The notes: a model not told the origin generated them from the sequence alone. A DNA stretch of 64,000 nt from Pyropia haitanensis (GCA_008729055.1 SDUX01000008.1:1116001-1180000), one strand, 5' to 3'; counted from the stretch's first letter, positions 1 through 11,662 are shown. Program-made: numbers and translations.

Positions 1-425
1 CCGGCGCCCCCCCCGCCGCCGCCGCCACCGTCCCGCCCCGCCGCGGCGGCGGCGGCGGCGGTGGACAGCGCCGCCAGCACCGGCGGCGGCGGCGCGTCGG
101 CGGCGGCGCCGGCCGCCGCGTCGGCGGCGGCGCCGCGCCGCGGCGGCCGGTTCTCCTTGCCCGGCGGCGCGAGGAGGGCGCCCCGCCGGGCGGCGGCGGC
201 GGCGGGCGCGCGCACCGCCGCGCCACACCCGCTGGGGCGGCGGATGGGGGGGGGGGGGGGGCCGCGCCGACCGCCATGGGCGGGATCTCCCGGCCGGGGG
301 GGGGGGGGGGGGGGTCCACGTGGGGGGGGCCCGCGACGGGGACGGACGGGGGTGCGCGCCACGCGGGTGGTCCGTGCCCGACGGCCGCCGCCGCCGCCGC
401 CGCCGCCGCCGCAGCAGCCGCCGCC

Positions 426-572
426 GCCGCCGCCGCGGGAGTCGCCGCCGCCGCAGCCGCCGCGGGAGTCGCCGCCGCCGCGGGAGTCGCCGCCGCCGCG
501 GGAGTCGCCGCCGCCGCGGGCGTCGCCGCCGCCGCGGGCGTCGCCGCCACCGAGGGTGTCACCGCCAGAGTC
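426..572. repeat. 18-bp tandem minisatellite
   Basis: About eight imperfect copies of an 18-bp unit built on GCGGGAGTCGCCGCCGCC, drifting to GCGGGCGTC in the last copies. The unit is a multiple of three, so it reads as a six-residue repeat in every frame, such as (R)ESPPP or AAAAGV on the plus strand. Whether it is translated is unknown. Confidence 0.8.
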
Positions 573-3546
573 GCGCCTCGACACCGCGACGGCAAAGAGC
601 GGGCCCTGGCCGGGGCGGCGCGTGCCAAACCGCGCGGGCACCCGCGGTCGCCGGCCGCGTCGACGCGCACCGCGGCGGGCCGCGCGCGGGGCGGTTGGTG
701 CCGCCGCCGGCGCCGCGGCCGACGCGGCCCGCAACGGGGTTGCCGCGCCGCCCCACCCCCCACACCCCCCGCGCGCCGCGGCGGGCGGCGCGGCGGGCGG
801 CGGCGCCGCGGCACGGCGGCGGCCGCCGCGGTGGCGTCCGCGTGCACGAGCCGCCGGGGTGGGGGGGTGGCGCTGCCGTGCGAGCCGCCGCGCCCGACTC
901 GCGGCCGTTGGCGGTGGTGGCGCGGCCGCCGCGTCGGGTGGAGGTGGGGGGGGGGGGGCGCAAGACGCCGGGACGGGCCGGCGGGGCCACGCGTCGCCGC
1001 GGCGGGCGTCGCTCAACGGCGGTGGTCGCGAGGCGGCCTCCGTCCTTCCCCCCCCCCCCCGCCCCTTCCCCCCCTTCCCCCACCGCCCCTCCCACCCACA
1101 CGCACCCAACAAAAAAAAAAAGCAGCTCCCACCACCCCCCCCCCCCCGGTGCTCGCGCAACGTCGGCAAGGTGGCCGCCGCTGCTGCAGGGACGACCGGC
1201 GGCGGGTGGTTTGCGCGCGGGGGGGGCGTGCCGCCGCCACACGGGGCGACGGGGGAGCGAGGGTGGACGAGCGGGGCGGGAGGGCTGTGGCGGAAGGAGG
1301 CGCGGGGGGAGTGGAGGGGGGGGGGGGGGGGGGGGGGGGAGGGGGGGGAGGGGCGGCACCGCACCCCCCAAAACAACCGGCGTGCCGCCGCCGCCGCCGC
1401 CGCCTGCAGCGCCGCGCTGCCGCCGACGGTCGCAACGCGGGGGCGGCGGCGGACGGGGCGGGGGGGGGGGGGGGGAACGCGCCGCCGACGGGGATGCGCG
1501 CGTGCCCGCGCGGCGCCCGCCTGGGCGGCCGCGGCGGCTGGTCGCGGGGGGGGTGGCGGCTCACGCTGGCGGCAGCGGTGGCGCCGCGGCGGCCGCCGCC
1601 GCGGCGGGACGGCGGGGGGCGGCCACCCCCAAAGGCGGCGGCGGCCGCCGCCAGTGGCGGGCCACGCCCCGCCGGCGTGTGGCGGTCGGCCGCGCCGCGT
1701 GGGGCGGGGGGGGGCACACGCCGCCGCGGCGGCCGCGTCGGCCGCGGGTGGCGGCCTCTGGCCGCCACCCGCGCCCGCGCAGACGGCCAGACCCGCCCAA
1801 CGAAGAAAAAAAAAAAAAAAAAAACGGCCGCCGCCGCCGCCGCCCCCCCCGCCGCCGTGGCCGCAACGCCCTCCGCGTGGGGGGCGCCGCTTGGCAGCGC
1901 CCCCCGCCGCGTCGCGGCGGGGCGGCCATCGGTGTGGGCGGGCGGCGCGGGGCGGCCGGGCACCCCCGCCGGCAGCGTCCGCAACCGCACACACCCAAAA
2001 CGACAACCGCGGCTCGGGGGGCACGCCGCGCGGCGCGGCGTCCCGCCACCGGCGGGCCGGCGGCCGCGCCCAACCCCGCGCTCCTCCCCACCCCCCCGCG
2101 GCCGCGTGTCCGCGTCTGCCCCTCTGGCCGTGCCGCCCGCGTGCGATCCGCGCCGCCGCGGCGGGGGTGGCGGGCGGCCAGGCAGGTCGGCTCCGTCGCG
2201 TCGACCCCCTCCCACCACCACCCCCCCACCCCCGCGGCGAGGCCCGTTGGATCCAAAAAATCAAAAAAAAACCGACCGACGCGAGCCGCCCCCCGCCCGC
2301 GGCGACGGCGCCCACGAGCCGCCGCAGCGGTCGCCGCGCGCCCGGATTTGGGGGCGCCGCCAGCCGCCGACGCCGCCACGGCACCCGCTGCTCGGGGGCG
2401 GTCCCCTCCCGCCACACCAGACGCGGCGGCCGCGGCTTTGGGGGTGTCGAAAGGGCGGCTGCCACCCACCCCCCCCCCCCCCACGCCTCGCTGCTTATGG
2501 GGAGCCTGGACGCACGCACGCCAACGCCCGCATCGACGGCGGCAGGTGTGGGAACCGTGGACAGGGGGACGTCGACACGCGCCGCGTCGGCGCCGCGGCC
2601 GCCCGGCTGGTGCCGCACGCACGCACGCCCGCGCGCGGGCGCCCCGCCGTTTGAATCCGCGCCGTCCAAATGGCGCACCGTGTGTCGGTGGGCTGCGCGT
2701 TTGTCGAGGGGTGGTGGTCGCGCGGGGCGCGGCCACCGCCGCCCTCCCCCTGCGGCTCTCTCGGCCCCGTGGGCGGCCTCGTGATGCCGCCGTCTCTCGG
2801 CCAGCCACGGCCGCGGGTGGCGCGCGCGCGGCGGCGCGCCCCACCGGCGCGCCGCCGGCCGCGGCCGCCACGCTCCGCCGCTGCCGCCGCCCGCGGGGGG
2901 GGGGGTCGGCCGCCGCGGCGGCCGGCCGGCCGCGCCATCAGGCGGCACCGGGCCGCCCGCCGCGTTGCGCCCTTGTCGGGATTTTCAAACGTTTGAATAC
3001 GGCGTGCTTGCGGGCGCACGCGGCTGGAGGGGGGGGGGGGGGGTGAGGGGGGGGGGGGGGGGGTGTGGGGTGTGTGTGCGTGGGGGTGGCGCCCTCCTTT
3101 TTTCTCGGGAGCGTTTGGCTTGTTGGCCCCGTGCGTTGGGTGCGCGGCGGGAAGCCGCGCACGGGTGCTGGTGGCAGGTCCGTGCCCCCAAAAACGGGGG
3201 ACGGGACGGGGGGGAGGGCGGGGGGGGGGGGGGGGAGGGGGCGGCCGCCGCGCACGCCGCCACGGCCGGTAGGCCACCCGAATTGGCAAGGCGTCCCGCC
3301 CCCCGCGGGCGGCAGGACGCGTACAGTGGCAGCGTTGCTGGCCGGCCGTGGCCCTGACACGGCGTGACCCCAGCGGGGACGAGCCGTGGCGGACGAGGGG
3401 GGGGGGGGGGTGGGGGCGGGGGGGCGCCGCGGCGCGCCCGCCGTCCCAGCCGATCGCCGTCGCCTCGGGCGCCACCGCCCCGCCCGCGCGGCGGCCCCCC
3501 CCCCCCTCCCCGCCAGTCCCCACCGCTGCCGCGGTGGCGCGTGCGC

Positions 3547-3570
3547 ACGCGCGCGCGCGCGCGCGCGCGC
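3547..3570. repeat. (CG)n dinucleotide tract
   Basis: An almost pure alternating CG tract of about 24 bases with purine-pyrimidine alternation, flanked by further CG/CA alternation. Such tracts can adopt Z-DNA in vitro. No gene assignment. Confidence 0.8.
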
Positions 3571-4285
3571 CCGCACGCGCGTACCGTGCCGGGTTGGCAA
3601 CGGCGGCGGGGCGGCGCAACGTCTACCGGCGCCGCCGCGCCGTCTGCCGGGCGCGGTGCACGCGGCCGCACCCAACGCGGCTGCCTGCGGTGGCCGTGCT
3701 GCGCGGCGTGCATGGGCCGACGCGGTCCCTCCCACCGCCGGTCGTGACGTTGGCAGTCAGGCTCGCTGATAACAAACAGAGAGAGAAAAAAAAAAAATCG
3801 GGGGGTAGGGCGGGGATGGAGAGGCGTCGCCGCCACCCGCCCGAGCTCCGCCTCCATAGCAGCACGGCCAGCGGCCGAGAATCAGAGCGCGAGGGGAGAA
3901 GAAGGGCGAGAGGGCATCGGCTGTGCGAGACGCGTCCCCGTATGGAAAGGGACCGGCCACCCGCGGCAGCCGGTCGAGAGCCCCGCCCTCTCCACTACCA
4001 ACCCCGCCGAGGGGTCCCCCCGGCGTGGCCGCCGGCTGGGCGGCCCGCCGCCGTCGCGGTGCGCCCGCCGTGGCCGCGTCTGCCACCCGGCCGCACACAC
4101 CCCCATCACCACCGGCAGCGGCGGGACGTTTCGGTGCACCTCCTCTGCACCCTGTGCGGTCGCGGCTCCCCTGCGGTCGCCGCCCCTTCCGGTCTGCTGC
4201 ACCCGCTCTACACTCTCTCCCTCGTCAGTCACCGGCAGCACTCTCCCCCCCCCCCCCCCACCCCCCTCCGCCGCCGCCCGCCCCC

Positions 4286-5062
4286 TCACGCCGCCGTCGT
4301 CGGCGGCAGGGCGGCGCGCAAAAACTTGGCCACCTCCATCATCTCGGCGCCGCTCGCGCCGTGCGCGAGCCCCCGGAAGCTCCGCCACGTGACCTTGACG
4401 CCCAGCTCCCCCACCGCCGCCGCGCTCGCCTTGCCGTGCGCGGCGGCCACCACCCCGTCCTGCTCGCCGTGGCACATGAGGAGCCCCGCGTCGCCCACCA
4501 CCCGCCCCCCCGCCTTGCCCATCGCCGCCGGGTAGGCGGCCGCCATGGGCAGCCAGCCGCTGAGGCCGAGGCCGCCGCCGAGCACCCGGTCGCTGCGGAG
4601 GAGGACGGTGAGGGCGAGGGCGCAGCCCTGGCTAAACCCGCCGAGCACGATGCGGTGCGGCGGCGTGCCGCGCGCCACCTCTGCGTCAATCACCCGCTCA
4701 ATGCGCGCGACCGCGGCGGCGATGCCCGCCTCGTCGTCGGCGGCGGCGGGCGTCAGGCCGTGGAGGTCAAACCAGCTGGGCATCGCGATGCCCCCGTTGA
4801 GCGACACGGGCGCCGTCCCCGCCGTCGGCAGCACCACCCGCACGTGCTCAATGCCGGGCAGGGGGAAGGACGACGCCCAGCCGCTGGCCGTGTCGCCCAG
4901 GCCGTGGAGGAAGATGAGCGTCGCGGGCGTCGCGGTCGCCGCCGTGGGGGAGATGACCAGGCCGGTGCCGCCGCCGTACGGGCCGTCTGCCGCGCCGCCG
5001 CCCGCCGCCGACGCCATGACCGCCGCGCCGCGCGCGTCGCGGCGACCGGCGGTGGACGGGGA

Positions 5063-5107
<45 letters not shown>

Positions 5108-5350
5108 CAAGGCCGACGGCGGCGGCAGCCGCCCAGACGGCAGCCGGTGCCGCGGCGCAAAGACCGACGGTGGCAGCAGCCGGCGGGTGGAGAGGCTGGC
5201 GGCCGGGGCGGCGGCGGCGGCGGCCGGCGGGCGGGACCGCAGGACAGACAGCACCGAGATGGTGCCGGTGACAAAGCAGGCCGTAGCGGCAAGCGCAAAA
5301 CCCACCCGCCGGCCAGACGGTGCACGGCCGTCCAGAGGGGCGCGTAGCAT
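4286..5350 (-). CDS. Acyl-protein thioesterase (APT/LYPLA family), membrane-anchored
   Basis: An alpha/beta hydrolase that in this family removes palmitate from S-acylated proteins or hydrolyses lysophospholipids. The protein reads in a single frame. The oxyanion block FLHGLGDTASGW is followed by the nucleophile elbow GFSQG (Ser), then CHGEQDGVV supplying the Asp and GLAHGASGAEM supplying the His, all in the family order. The chosen Met at 5350 gives about 354 residues. A longer frame opens upstream to 5476 but adds only proline-rich sequence. Compared with a typical APT of about 230 residues it has a roughly 125-residue N-terminal extension. This contains a hydrophobic segment (VGFALAATACFVTGTISVL) that looks like a signal anchor, followed by an Ala-rich linker, so the enzyme is probably tethered to a membrane or targeted to an organelle. 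The family assignment is secure; substrate and location are inferred. Confidence 0.92.
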
Positions 5351-6430
5351 TGGACGTACGGGGGGAAGGGGGGTGAGGGGGGGGGGGAAGACGGGGGGGG
5401 CGGGTGGGGGGGGGGGAGACAGGCGGCCGTGGGGACCACAGCGCCAGGGACGGCAGCGCAGCGACGGCAGACGCAACGACAGGGGACACCACAGCGTCTG
5501 CGGCCGTGTGGACGAGCACGGCTAGTGCCACACGAAGGATGGGTGACGACTGACCTCGCCGGTGCGGGCTCGGGTAGAACGGGACGGGTGCCGTGCAGCG
5601 GAGGTGCGCGAGGCGAGACGGCGGCTGCTTCAAGACGCCCCACAGCTCAAGCTAGGCGTCGAGCCGCCGGGGAAAGCCAGGTTTCACGAATTCGTTTCGA
5701 TGGATCGAAGAATCAAGCTCAAGTTGGAGAAAAAATTACTTTACGTCTGCCACGTTTGTCGTACGGCCGTAAATTGTGACATCGTCGTCACTCTTCCCAG
5801 ACACACACATTGGTCACAACTTCTGTTGTCAGAACTAGTACGCACCCAATGTTTTCTTGAATAGCCACAGGACCCTACGACGTGGAACTTATGAACTTGC
5901 ACGAGGTGCTTGGACTGCGGCATCCCGTGTTGCTACCAGCAAGCTGCAGCGGCGGCACCGTATGCTCGCGTCACTGACCATCTCCTACCGCTCAACCATG
6001 CCCCTGACCACGTGACCGACGTGCGTTACATGAGGCCGACAGCCGCAGCGGGACCGCGACTCCCACTGATACCTACCAACCTATCGGATGAAACACCAGC
6101 GACCGTGGCGGCGTTGGCTCCAAATGGATGCGTCTCACAACAAAGAATCCCGAACGTGCGTGGAGCCGGTAGGTGTACTCAGCGGTGGGGCAACTGCTGT
6201 AGCAAGACAGGTGCGCACCAATCCGCTCTTTGCTAAGGAGCAGGAAAACGTTTACGACACGGAGATAGAACGCCGCAGGTGTACAAAATCTATCTGTCGG
6301 GCCATTGTTTTCCCGACCTGATCGTACATAGCTGTTGGTGCACGCGCGTAGGACGCAGCCTGGAGAGGAAGGAGGGTGAGAGAAGCGTGTAGTACAACAG
6401 TCTTTCACCACGTGAGCGAGCGAAAAAATG
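5351..6430. other. Spacer between thioesterase and tRNA-Thr
   Basis: GC falls from above 75% to near 50% across 5640-6430. Short open frames of up to about 110 codons are present (for example 5562-5864 plus), but none resembles a known protein. The thioesterase promoter must lie in the first few hundred bases. Confidence 0.6.
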
Positions 6431-6503
6431 AGGCCTGACCGAGATTTGAACTCGGGACCTTTTGATTACTAGTCAAATGCTCTACCAACTAAGCCATCAG
6501 GCC
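6431..6503 (-). tRNA. trnT-AGU: tRNA-Thr (anticodon AGT)
   Basis: Read on the minus strand, a complete 73-nt cloverleaf without intron. The acceptor arm GGCCTGA pairs perfectly with TCAGGCC, with discriminator T. The D arm has G18-G19. The anticodon stem TTTGA/TCAAA encloses the loop CTAGTAA, giving anticodon AGT for ACU codons. The T arm is CCGAG-TTCAAAT-CTCGG. The internal A and B boxes are intact. It lies in a low-GC spacer about 220 bp upstream of the CWC25 gene, on the opposite strand. Confidence 0.97.
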
Positions 6504-6721
6504 GGTGTCTGGAGCCATTTTTCATATAATTTATACACTCACTCTGAGCCTCGTGAGTGTGAATTTGTGTCGTGCTGTTCGCCTTGCCTTGCGTGTGTCC
6601 TCAGCGCCCTCCTCAACCCCAAGGTGGACGTCGTCCGCTCGGTCGCCCTGTCCACCTCTGCCCTACCCTCTTCACCCCTTCCACTTCCCTCCCGTTTGCT
6701 TTTCTCCCCCCTCTCGTCACC

Positions 6722-7321
6722 ATGTCCGCCCTCCGCTTCCTCTCCACCAAGTCATGGTCGGTCGCCAAGCAGTCCAACCAGGCGGCGGTGGCGGCGCGGG
6801 AGGCCGCTGCCGCCGCCGAGGAGGCGCGCATCGCGGACCTCCACAAGCAGCTCGAGCAGGAGCGCCGCGCCGAGGAGCTCGACCGCCTCGCCGTCGCGTC
6901 GGGCCGCCTCGACGCGGCCGAGGTCGCCAAGCGCCGCCGCCTCAACTGGATGTACGAGGGCGCCGGCGGCGTCGGCGGCGCCGCCGGGGGGGGGGGCGGC
7001 GCGCCGGCGGGCGGGGGCAACCCCGCCGCCGCCGACGCGGCGGCCGCGGCGGCGGCGGAGCGGGAGGAAATGCTGCTGGGTAACAAGGCGGCGCGGCTGC
7101 CACCGCCGGGGGCGCGCCGCGGCGGCGCCGACGGCGGTGGCGTGGACGCGGTCGCGGGCGGCGGCAGCGCCGCGGCGGGTGCTGACGCGCCAGCGGCGCC
7201 AGCGCTGCTCGACGCGGAGGCCAAGCTCCGCGAGGACCCGCTGCTGGCCATCAAACGCCGCCAGGCGGCCGCCCTCGCCGCCGCCGCCGACCGGGCGGCG
7301 GTGCGGCAGCGGGTCGAGGGG

Positions 7322-7362
<41 letters not shown>

Positions 7363-8186
7363 GGGCGGCCCCCCCGAGGGGGATGACCGCGCCGCCCGCA
7401 AGCGGCGGCGCCAAGACGAGCGCGCCGCGGCGGCGGCGCGCAAGGCCGACCGCGCCGCGCGGCGGGCGGCGCGCGCGGCCGCCGCGGCCGACGCGGGGGG
7501 GGGGGCGGCCGCCGCGCACGGCGACGCGGCCGCGGCGGCCACGTCGCGGCCGCCGCTGCCACCACTGCCGCCGCGGCCGCCGCCGCGGCAAACGCCGGCC
7601 GAGGCCGCCGACGGGCGGGGGCGGCTGGCCGGCGTGGCCGCGGCACCCGCGGCGGCGGCGCTGCTCCCCTCCCGGCCGCCATCGGCCGCCCCCCCCCCCC
7701 CCCCGGCGGGTCCGCCACCCTCTGGCGGGGCGGCACCCCCCCCCCGCCGGCGGGGCGGCCGCGCCTCCCGCTTTGCGCCCCTGCCTGCAGGGCCGACGGC
7801 GGCGGGTGCGGCGGCGGGCGGCGGTGCCGCCCCCCCCCCCCTCCCCGAGGCGCCCCCGCGGTGGTGCCTGCCGTCGCGGCCGCCACCTCTCCCCCCGCGG
7901 CCCCCCCCCCCCTGCCGCCGCCACCACCACCGCTGCGGACGCCGCCGGCGGTGCCGGTGCCCCTCCGCCGGCCGGTGACGCGGCGGCGGCGGCGGCGGCG
8001 GTCGCGGCCATGGCCACGGCCGCCGCCAACCTGGCCGCGTCCCGCTCGCGCGCCGCGTCGGCGGCCGCGGCGGCCGCGTCGGCCGACGCGGCCGCCGCCG
8101 CCGCCGCGGGCGCGGACGCGCCCTTCCTCCACGACGCCGCCGCGGCGGTGCTGGGCGCCGCCACCGCCGCCCGGCGGCGGCGGTGA
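6722..8186 (+). CDS. CWC25: CWC25-like pre-mRNA splicing factor (CIR_N domain)
   Basis: CWC25 homologues join the spliceosome for the first transesterification step. The N-terminus carries the CIR_N signature: FLSTKSW near residue 5, a Glu/Arg-rich helix (HKQLEQERRAEELDRL), then RRRLNWMYEG, and further on EEMLLGNKAARLPP and EDPLLAIKRRQ, in the order seen in CWC25 proteins. The rest is Ala/Arg/Pro-rich with a basic stretch. The frame used from the ATG at 6722 stops at 7978. The likely C-terminus (DAPFLHDAAAAVLGAATAA, stop at 8186) lies in another frame, so a frame change occurs in the C-rich tract between about 7690 and 7920. The DAPFLHD end resembles the short conserved tail of the family, which is why I extend to 8186. 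Identity is firm for the first half; the middle is uncertain. Confidence 0.8.
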
Positions 8187-8495
8187 CGGCGGTGTGAGGG
8201 GGGGTGTCGCGCCGGTGGGCGGTGCGCGCCGCGCGTGCGGGCGGGTGGGCGGGAGGGGGGGCGGGCGGGGGCTGGTTCTGTGGTGTCTTGCCTCGTTCCT
8301 GTGTTTTTTTGCACTTGTGCTTTGACAGGCACTCTTTGTCGTCCCAGACGGCGCACGCCGCGCGGCGCCCAGGCGCCGCGCCCGTACCGAGCCGCCGCCG
8401 TCGTGCCACTTCTGTCGCCCGCCCCCACTGACACAACGGGTGCACCGCTAGCCCATCCGCCTCCTGTCGACTTTTTTTGTCTCTTGGAGTCAACA

Positions 8496-8835
8496 TTAGC
8501 GCAACCCCCCCCCACCCCCGCCGCCGCCGCCGGCCGCCACTCCCCCGCGTACACGCCCGGCAGCAGCCGTGGGAGCCACCCCCCCCCCCCCCCCTCTTCC
8601 CCCAGCGGGGCCTCCCACCCGCGCCGCCGCGCGGCACGGCTCGCCGCGAGGTCCACCCCCCCCCCGCCGCTGCCGCCGTCGCCGCCGCCGCCGCCCCCGC
8701 CGCCGCCGCCACCACCCGCCCGGCCGGGTCAATGACCGCGCTACCGGTGACGGGCGCGGCCGCCACCACCCACACGCCATTCTCCACCGCTCGTGCCACG
8801 CGCGTGGCGGCCGCCGTGCCGAGGAGGGGACAACC

Positions 8836-8866
<31 letters not shown>

Positions 8867-9884
8867 AGCGTGGGGGGGTCGCCGAGGGGGGGGGGGGGAG
8901 GCAGACGCCGCGCCACCAAGCGTGGCGGGGAGGGTGGCCACCACCGCCGCCGCCGCCGCGGCGGGCGTCCAGTCGCCGGCCGTGTCGGCGGCGGCGGCGG
9001 CGGCGGCGGCCGCGTCGTCGGCGGCGTCGGCCGACGCGGGGTGCGCGAGCACCTCGGCGCCGCGCAGCGCGGCGGCGCGGGCCACCTCTGGCACGCCCCG
9101 GTCCGCGGCCACCACCACCGCGACGGCGCCAGTGGGCGTCGCCGCCACGCCCACCAGCGGCGGCGGCAGGTCAGCCGCGGCGCCACCCCCACCGCCGCCG
9201 CCGCCGCCGCCACCCCCACCCCCACCGCCGCCGCCGCCGCCGTCGCCGCCACCCCACCAACCCCCGCCCTCATCGTGCACGAGGCGGGTGCGGAGCACCA
9301 CCCCCCCCCCCGGCGCGATCACCCCCCCCCCCCGCTCGTAGCCACTCCCCGCCAAGTATACGCCCGCCGCGGTGGCGGCGGCGGCGAGCGCGGCCATCTC
9401 CGCGCCGCCCATGCCGACGGCGGCGGCCCAGGCGGGCGGCGACACCCCCGCGGGGCACCGGCCCAGGCGGGCGGCGACACCCCCGCGGGGCACCGGCCCG
9501 ACAGCACCCGCGGTCGGGGAGGACGGCGACGCGGAGGGGCGCCGCCGCCGCCGCGGCGGCGGCGAGCAGCCGCCACCGCACGCGGCCAATGGCGGCCGCG
9601 AGGCGGCCACGGACGGCGACGGCGGGGGGGGGAGCGGCTCCAGGGGGGGGGGGCACACCTGCACCGCCACCGCCGTGTACCGCCGGTACACGGCGGGGGC
9701 GCGCAAGGGGCGGCGCGGGGGCGGCGCCGCCACGGAGGTGGGGGGGGGGGGTACCCCGGCGATGGCCGCGGCGGCGGTCGTGCCGCCGCTCGGCGGCGGC
9801 GACAGTGGCGGCGGTGGCGGCAACGGCGGCGGCGGCGGCGGCGGCGGCGACAGTGGCGGCGGCGATGGCGGCGGCGCGTCGGCC

Positions 9885-9920
<36 letters not shown>

Positions 9921-10072
9921 TCCCCCTCGGCCGCCGCGTCGAGCGCGTCCGCGTCGGCCATGGCCGCCGCCGCCACCGCCGCGGCGGCCGCCGCCTCGGC
10001 CGCCGCCCGCACCGCCGCGGCGGTCCCCTTCCCCGCCGCGAGCCCACTCCCCCCCCCCCCCCCCCCGGCCAC
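8496..10072 (-). CDS. Nitrilase-fold (carbon-nitrogen hydrolase) protein lacking the Glu-Lys-Cys triad
   Basis: Conserved nitrilase-superfamily blocks appear in order on the minus strand, split over three frames: YTAVAVQVCPPP (first strand), PLRVAVLPDRG (position of the catalytic Glu), AGVYLAGSGYERGGGVIAPG, VVLRTRLVHDE (position of the catalytic Lys), VVVAADRGVPEVARAAALRG (position of the catalytic Cys), RVARAVENGVWVVAA, GSAVIDPAGRVVA and VDLAASRAARRRG. The three catalytic positions read Asp (9513-9515), Leu (9281-9283) and Ala (9107-9109) instead of Glu, Lys and Cys. Frame changes fall at G/C runs near 9619-9650 and between 8570 and 9050, and near a 35-bp duplication. The N-terminal about 125 residues are Ala/Pro low complexity and the start at 10072 is only the most upstream Met of that frame. 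The end is a TAA at 8496. The fold is well supported. It is either a non-catalytic family member or a decaying gene. Confidence 0.65.
9427..9496. repeat. 35-bp tandem duplication
   Basis: Two adjacent copies (9427-9461 and 9462-9496) of a unit starting CCCAGGCGGGCGGCGACACC, identical apart from the last base. Because 35 is not a multiple of three, the duplication shifts the reading frame of the nitrilase-like gene between its first and second conserved blocks. Confidence 0.85.
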
Positions 10073-11662
10073 CCCCCCCCCCCCCCCACCCCCCCCTTCC
10101 CCCCCCCCGCACCCTCACGGCGGCCGCCTCGGCCGCCCCCCCCCCACCGCGCCCGCCGGCGCGGCCACGCGCCACGCCCCACCCGCCGCCACGGGCGACC
10201 GCGGCCGCGTGCGCTGCCGCCCGCCGCGGTCGGCGGCGCCGCCACACCCGAGCCGCCGCCCGTCGGCGGAGGGCGGGACGTGCCGCCAGAGGGGGGACGT
10301 GTGGCGGCGGCGGCGGCGGCGGGCGGGCGGGCGGGGGAGGGGGGGGTGGGGGGGCGGAGGAGAGGGGGGGGGGGGGGGGGGGTGGTGGTGGTGGTGGCGG
10401 CAGCGGCGGCGGCGGGGGTGGCGGCGGGGGGGGGGAGGCTGGGGCTGGCGGCCGTCGTGGGGGGGGGGGGGGGGCGGCGGGGGTGCCGGCGGCAGGGGCG
10501 GCGGCGGGGGTGGCGACGGCGGTGGCGGGGGTGGGGCAGGGGGTGGGAGTGCCGGCGGCGGTGGGGGGGGGGGACGTGCGCGTGGCCGCGGTAGGGCGGA
10601 CGCTCGGCCGCCACCGCCGCGTCGCTGGCGCCGCGGCCGGGCGCGTGGCGGCCGCCGCCGCCGCGGCGGCGGGCAGCCCCAGTGGAGCACCCCCCCTCCC
10701 CCCCCCCCACCTTCCCACGCGCATCCCCCCCCCCGCCTCCCCCCCACCCTCCCCCTCGCGTCCACCCCCGCCGCCACCACGTCGGCGTGCGCGGCGGCCG
10801 CCGCCGCCGCCGCCGCCGCCGCCGCTGCCGCCGCCGCGTCTGCCGCCGCTGCCGCCGCCGCGTCTGCCGCCGCCGCGTCCGCGTCGGCCGCCGTGCGGGT
10901 CACCGCCGCGTCGGCCGCCGCCGCCGCGTCGGTGGCACGGGCGGCCGCGGCGGCGGCGGCGGTGGTGGTGGTGGCGGTGGTGGTGGCGGTGGTGGGGGTG
11001 GGGGTGGGGGTGGTGGGGGTGGTGGTGGTGGCGGGGGGGGGGGGGGGGGGGGGGGGGGGGTGCTAGGGTGACCTGGTCCATGGGTGGGCGCGGAAGGGAG
11101 GGGGGGGGGAGGTGTGGCTGGCGGGAGGTTGGGTGGGTTGGGGATGGGGGGCGTGGGGGGGTTGGGGGGTGGGAGGGGGGGGGTGGGGACGCCACCCGCG
11201 CGGGGATGGAAAGTGGAGTAGCTGTGGGGTGGAGTGGATGGGGGCGGGTGAAAAGGGGGGGGTGGGGTGGGGGAGGCTGCCCCACGGCGGGGGAAGCGGC
11301 CGGGGAGGCGGGTGGGCGGGACGCCGATGGCGCCGCTGCCAAGGCCGCCACCACCAGACCTGCTGCAGGGAGCGTAGAATGGACTTTTCATCCGCAAAGT
11401 GCCTCGGGAGTGGTGCCCTGTGTTCTTGCCGGTGGCCCACCAGGTTTGTGACCGACGCGCGCACCGGACGCCTCTCTGTTTTCGGTGCCGCCGTCGACGC
11501 GGTCGCCCGCGCCGACATCCCGCTCGCCTCCCGTCGCCGCCGTCCGTCATTCCCGACCTGCGCCACTCCCCCTGCGGCCTACGATCCGTGTCGTTTTCCT
11601 ACCCACGCGCCCCCCCGGCTCCCCCCCCCCCCCTCCGCCTCCACCCCCATCCACCCCGCCCC
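10073..11662. other. Spacer with a 28-G run, no recognised gene
   Basis: 10073-11290 is G/C-simple sequence whose frames give poly-Ala, poly-Gly or poly-Pro. A perfect run of 28 G lies at 11033-11060. 11300-11600 is of more ordinary composition and probably contains the promoter of the plus-strand gene at 11663. An N-terminal extension of the nitrilase-like gene into this stretch cannot be excluded. Confidence 0.5.

Larger units (their letters stand above)
1..4285. other. Ultra-GC-rich stretch, no recognisable gene
   Basis: Long open frames exist on both strands, as expected at this GC, but their translations are Arg/Pro/Ala/Gly low complexity and I recognise no domain. On the minus strand, T-rich tracts (opposite A runs near 1110, 1803-1823 and 2255-2275) and a GTACG-type donor near 3580 hint at a minus-strand gene with introns, but no conserved block anchors it. 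The first 250 bases read on the minus strand give a plausible coding stretch containing PGKENRPP, which could be the end of a gene leaving the window. Lower-GC DNA at 3730-4250 probably includes the 3' flank of the thioesterase gene. Confidence 0.5.

Noticed and set aside
1..250. Minus-strand PGKENRPP (a KEN-box-like word) suggesting a cell-cycle protein
   Set aside because: A single short motif at the window edge without any domain is not evidence of identity.
61..3046. Three overlapping plus-strand frames of 790-908 codons
   Set aside because: All three plus frames and several minus frames are open at once, the expected effect of very high GC. The products are Arg/Pro/Ala/Gly simple sequence with no conserved block.
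5562..5864. 100-codon plus frame with a Lys/Leu-rich C-terminus in low-GC DNA
   Set aside because: It resembles nothing known, has no supporting start context and lies in a spacer; length is compatible with chance.
8836..8866. (GAC)n repeat as an acidic Asp run on the plus strand
   Set aside because: The gene here runs on the minus strand; the repeat falls in a frame-uncertain stretch and reads Val or Ser there.
6613..9273. 886-codon minus-strand frame spanning CWC25 and part of the nitrilase-like gene
   Set aside because: Only its first 100 or so codons (ARAVENGVWVVAA region) belong to a gene; the rest is the antisense shadow of CWC25.
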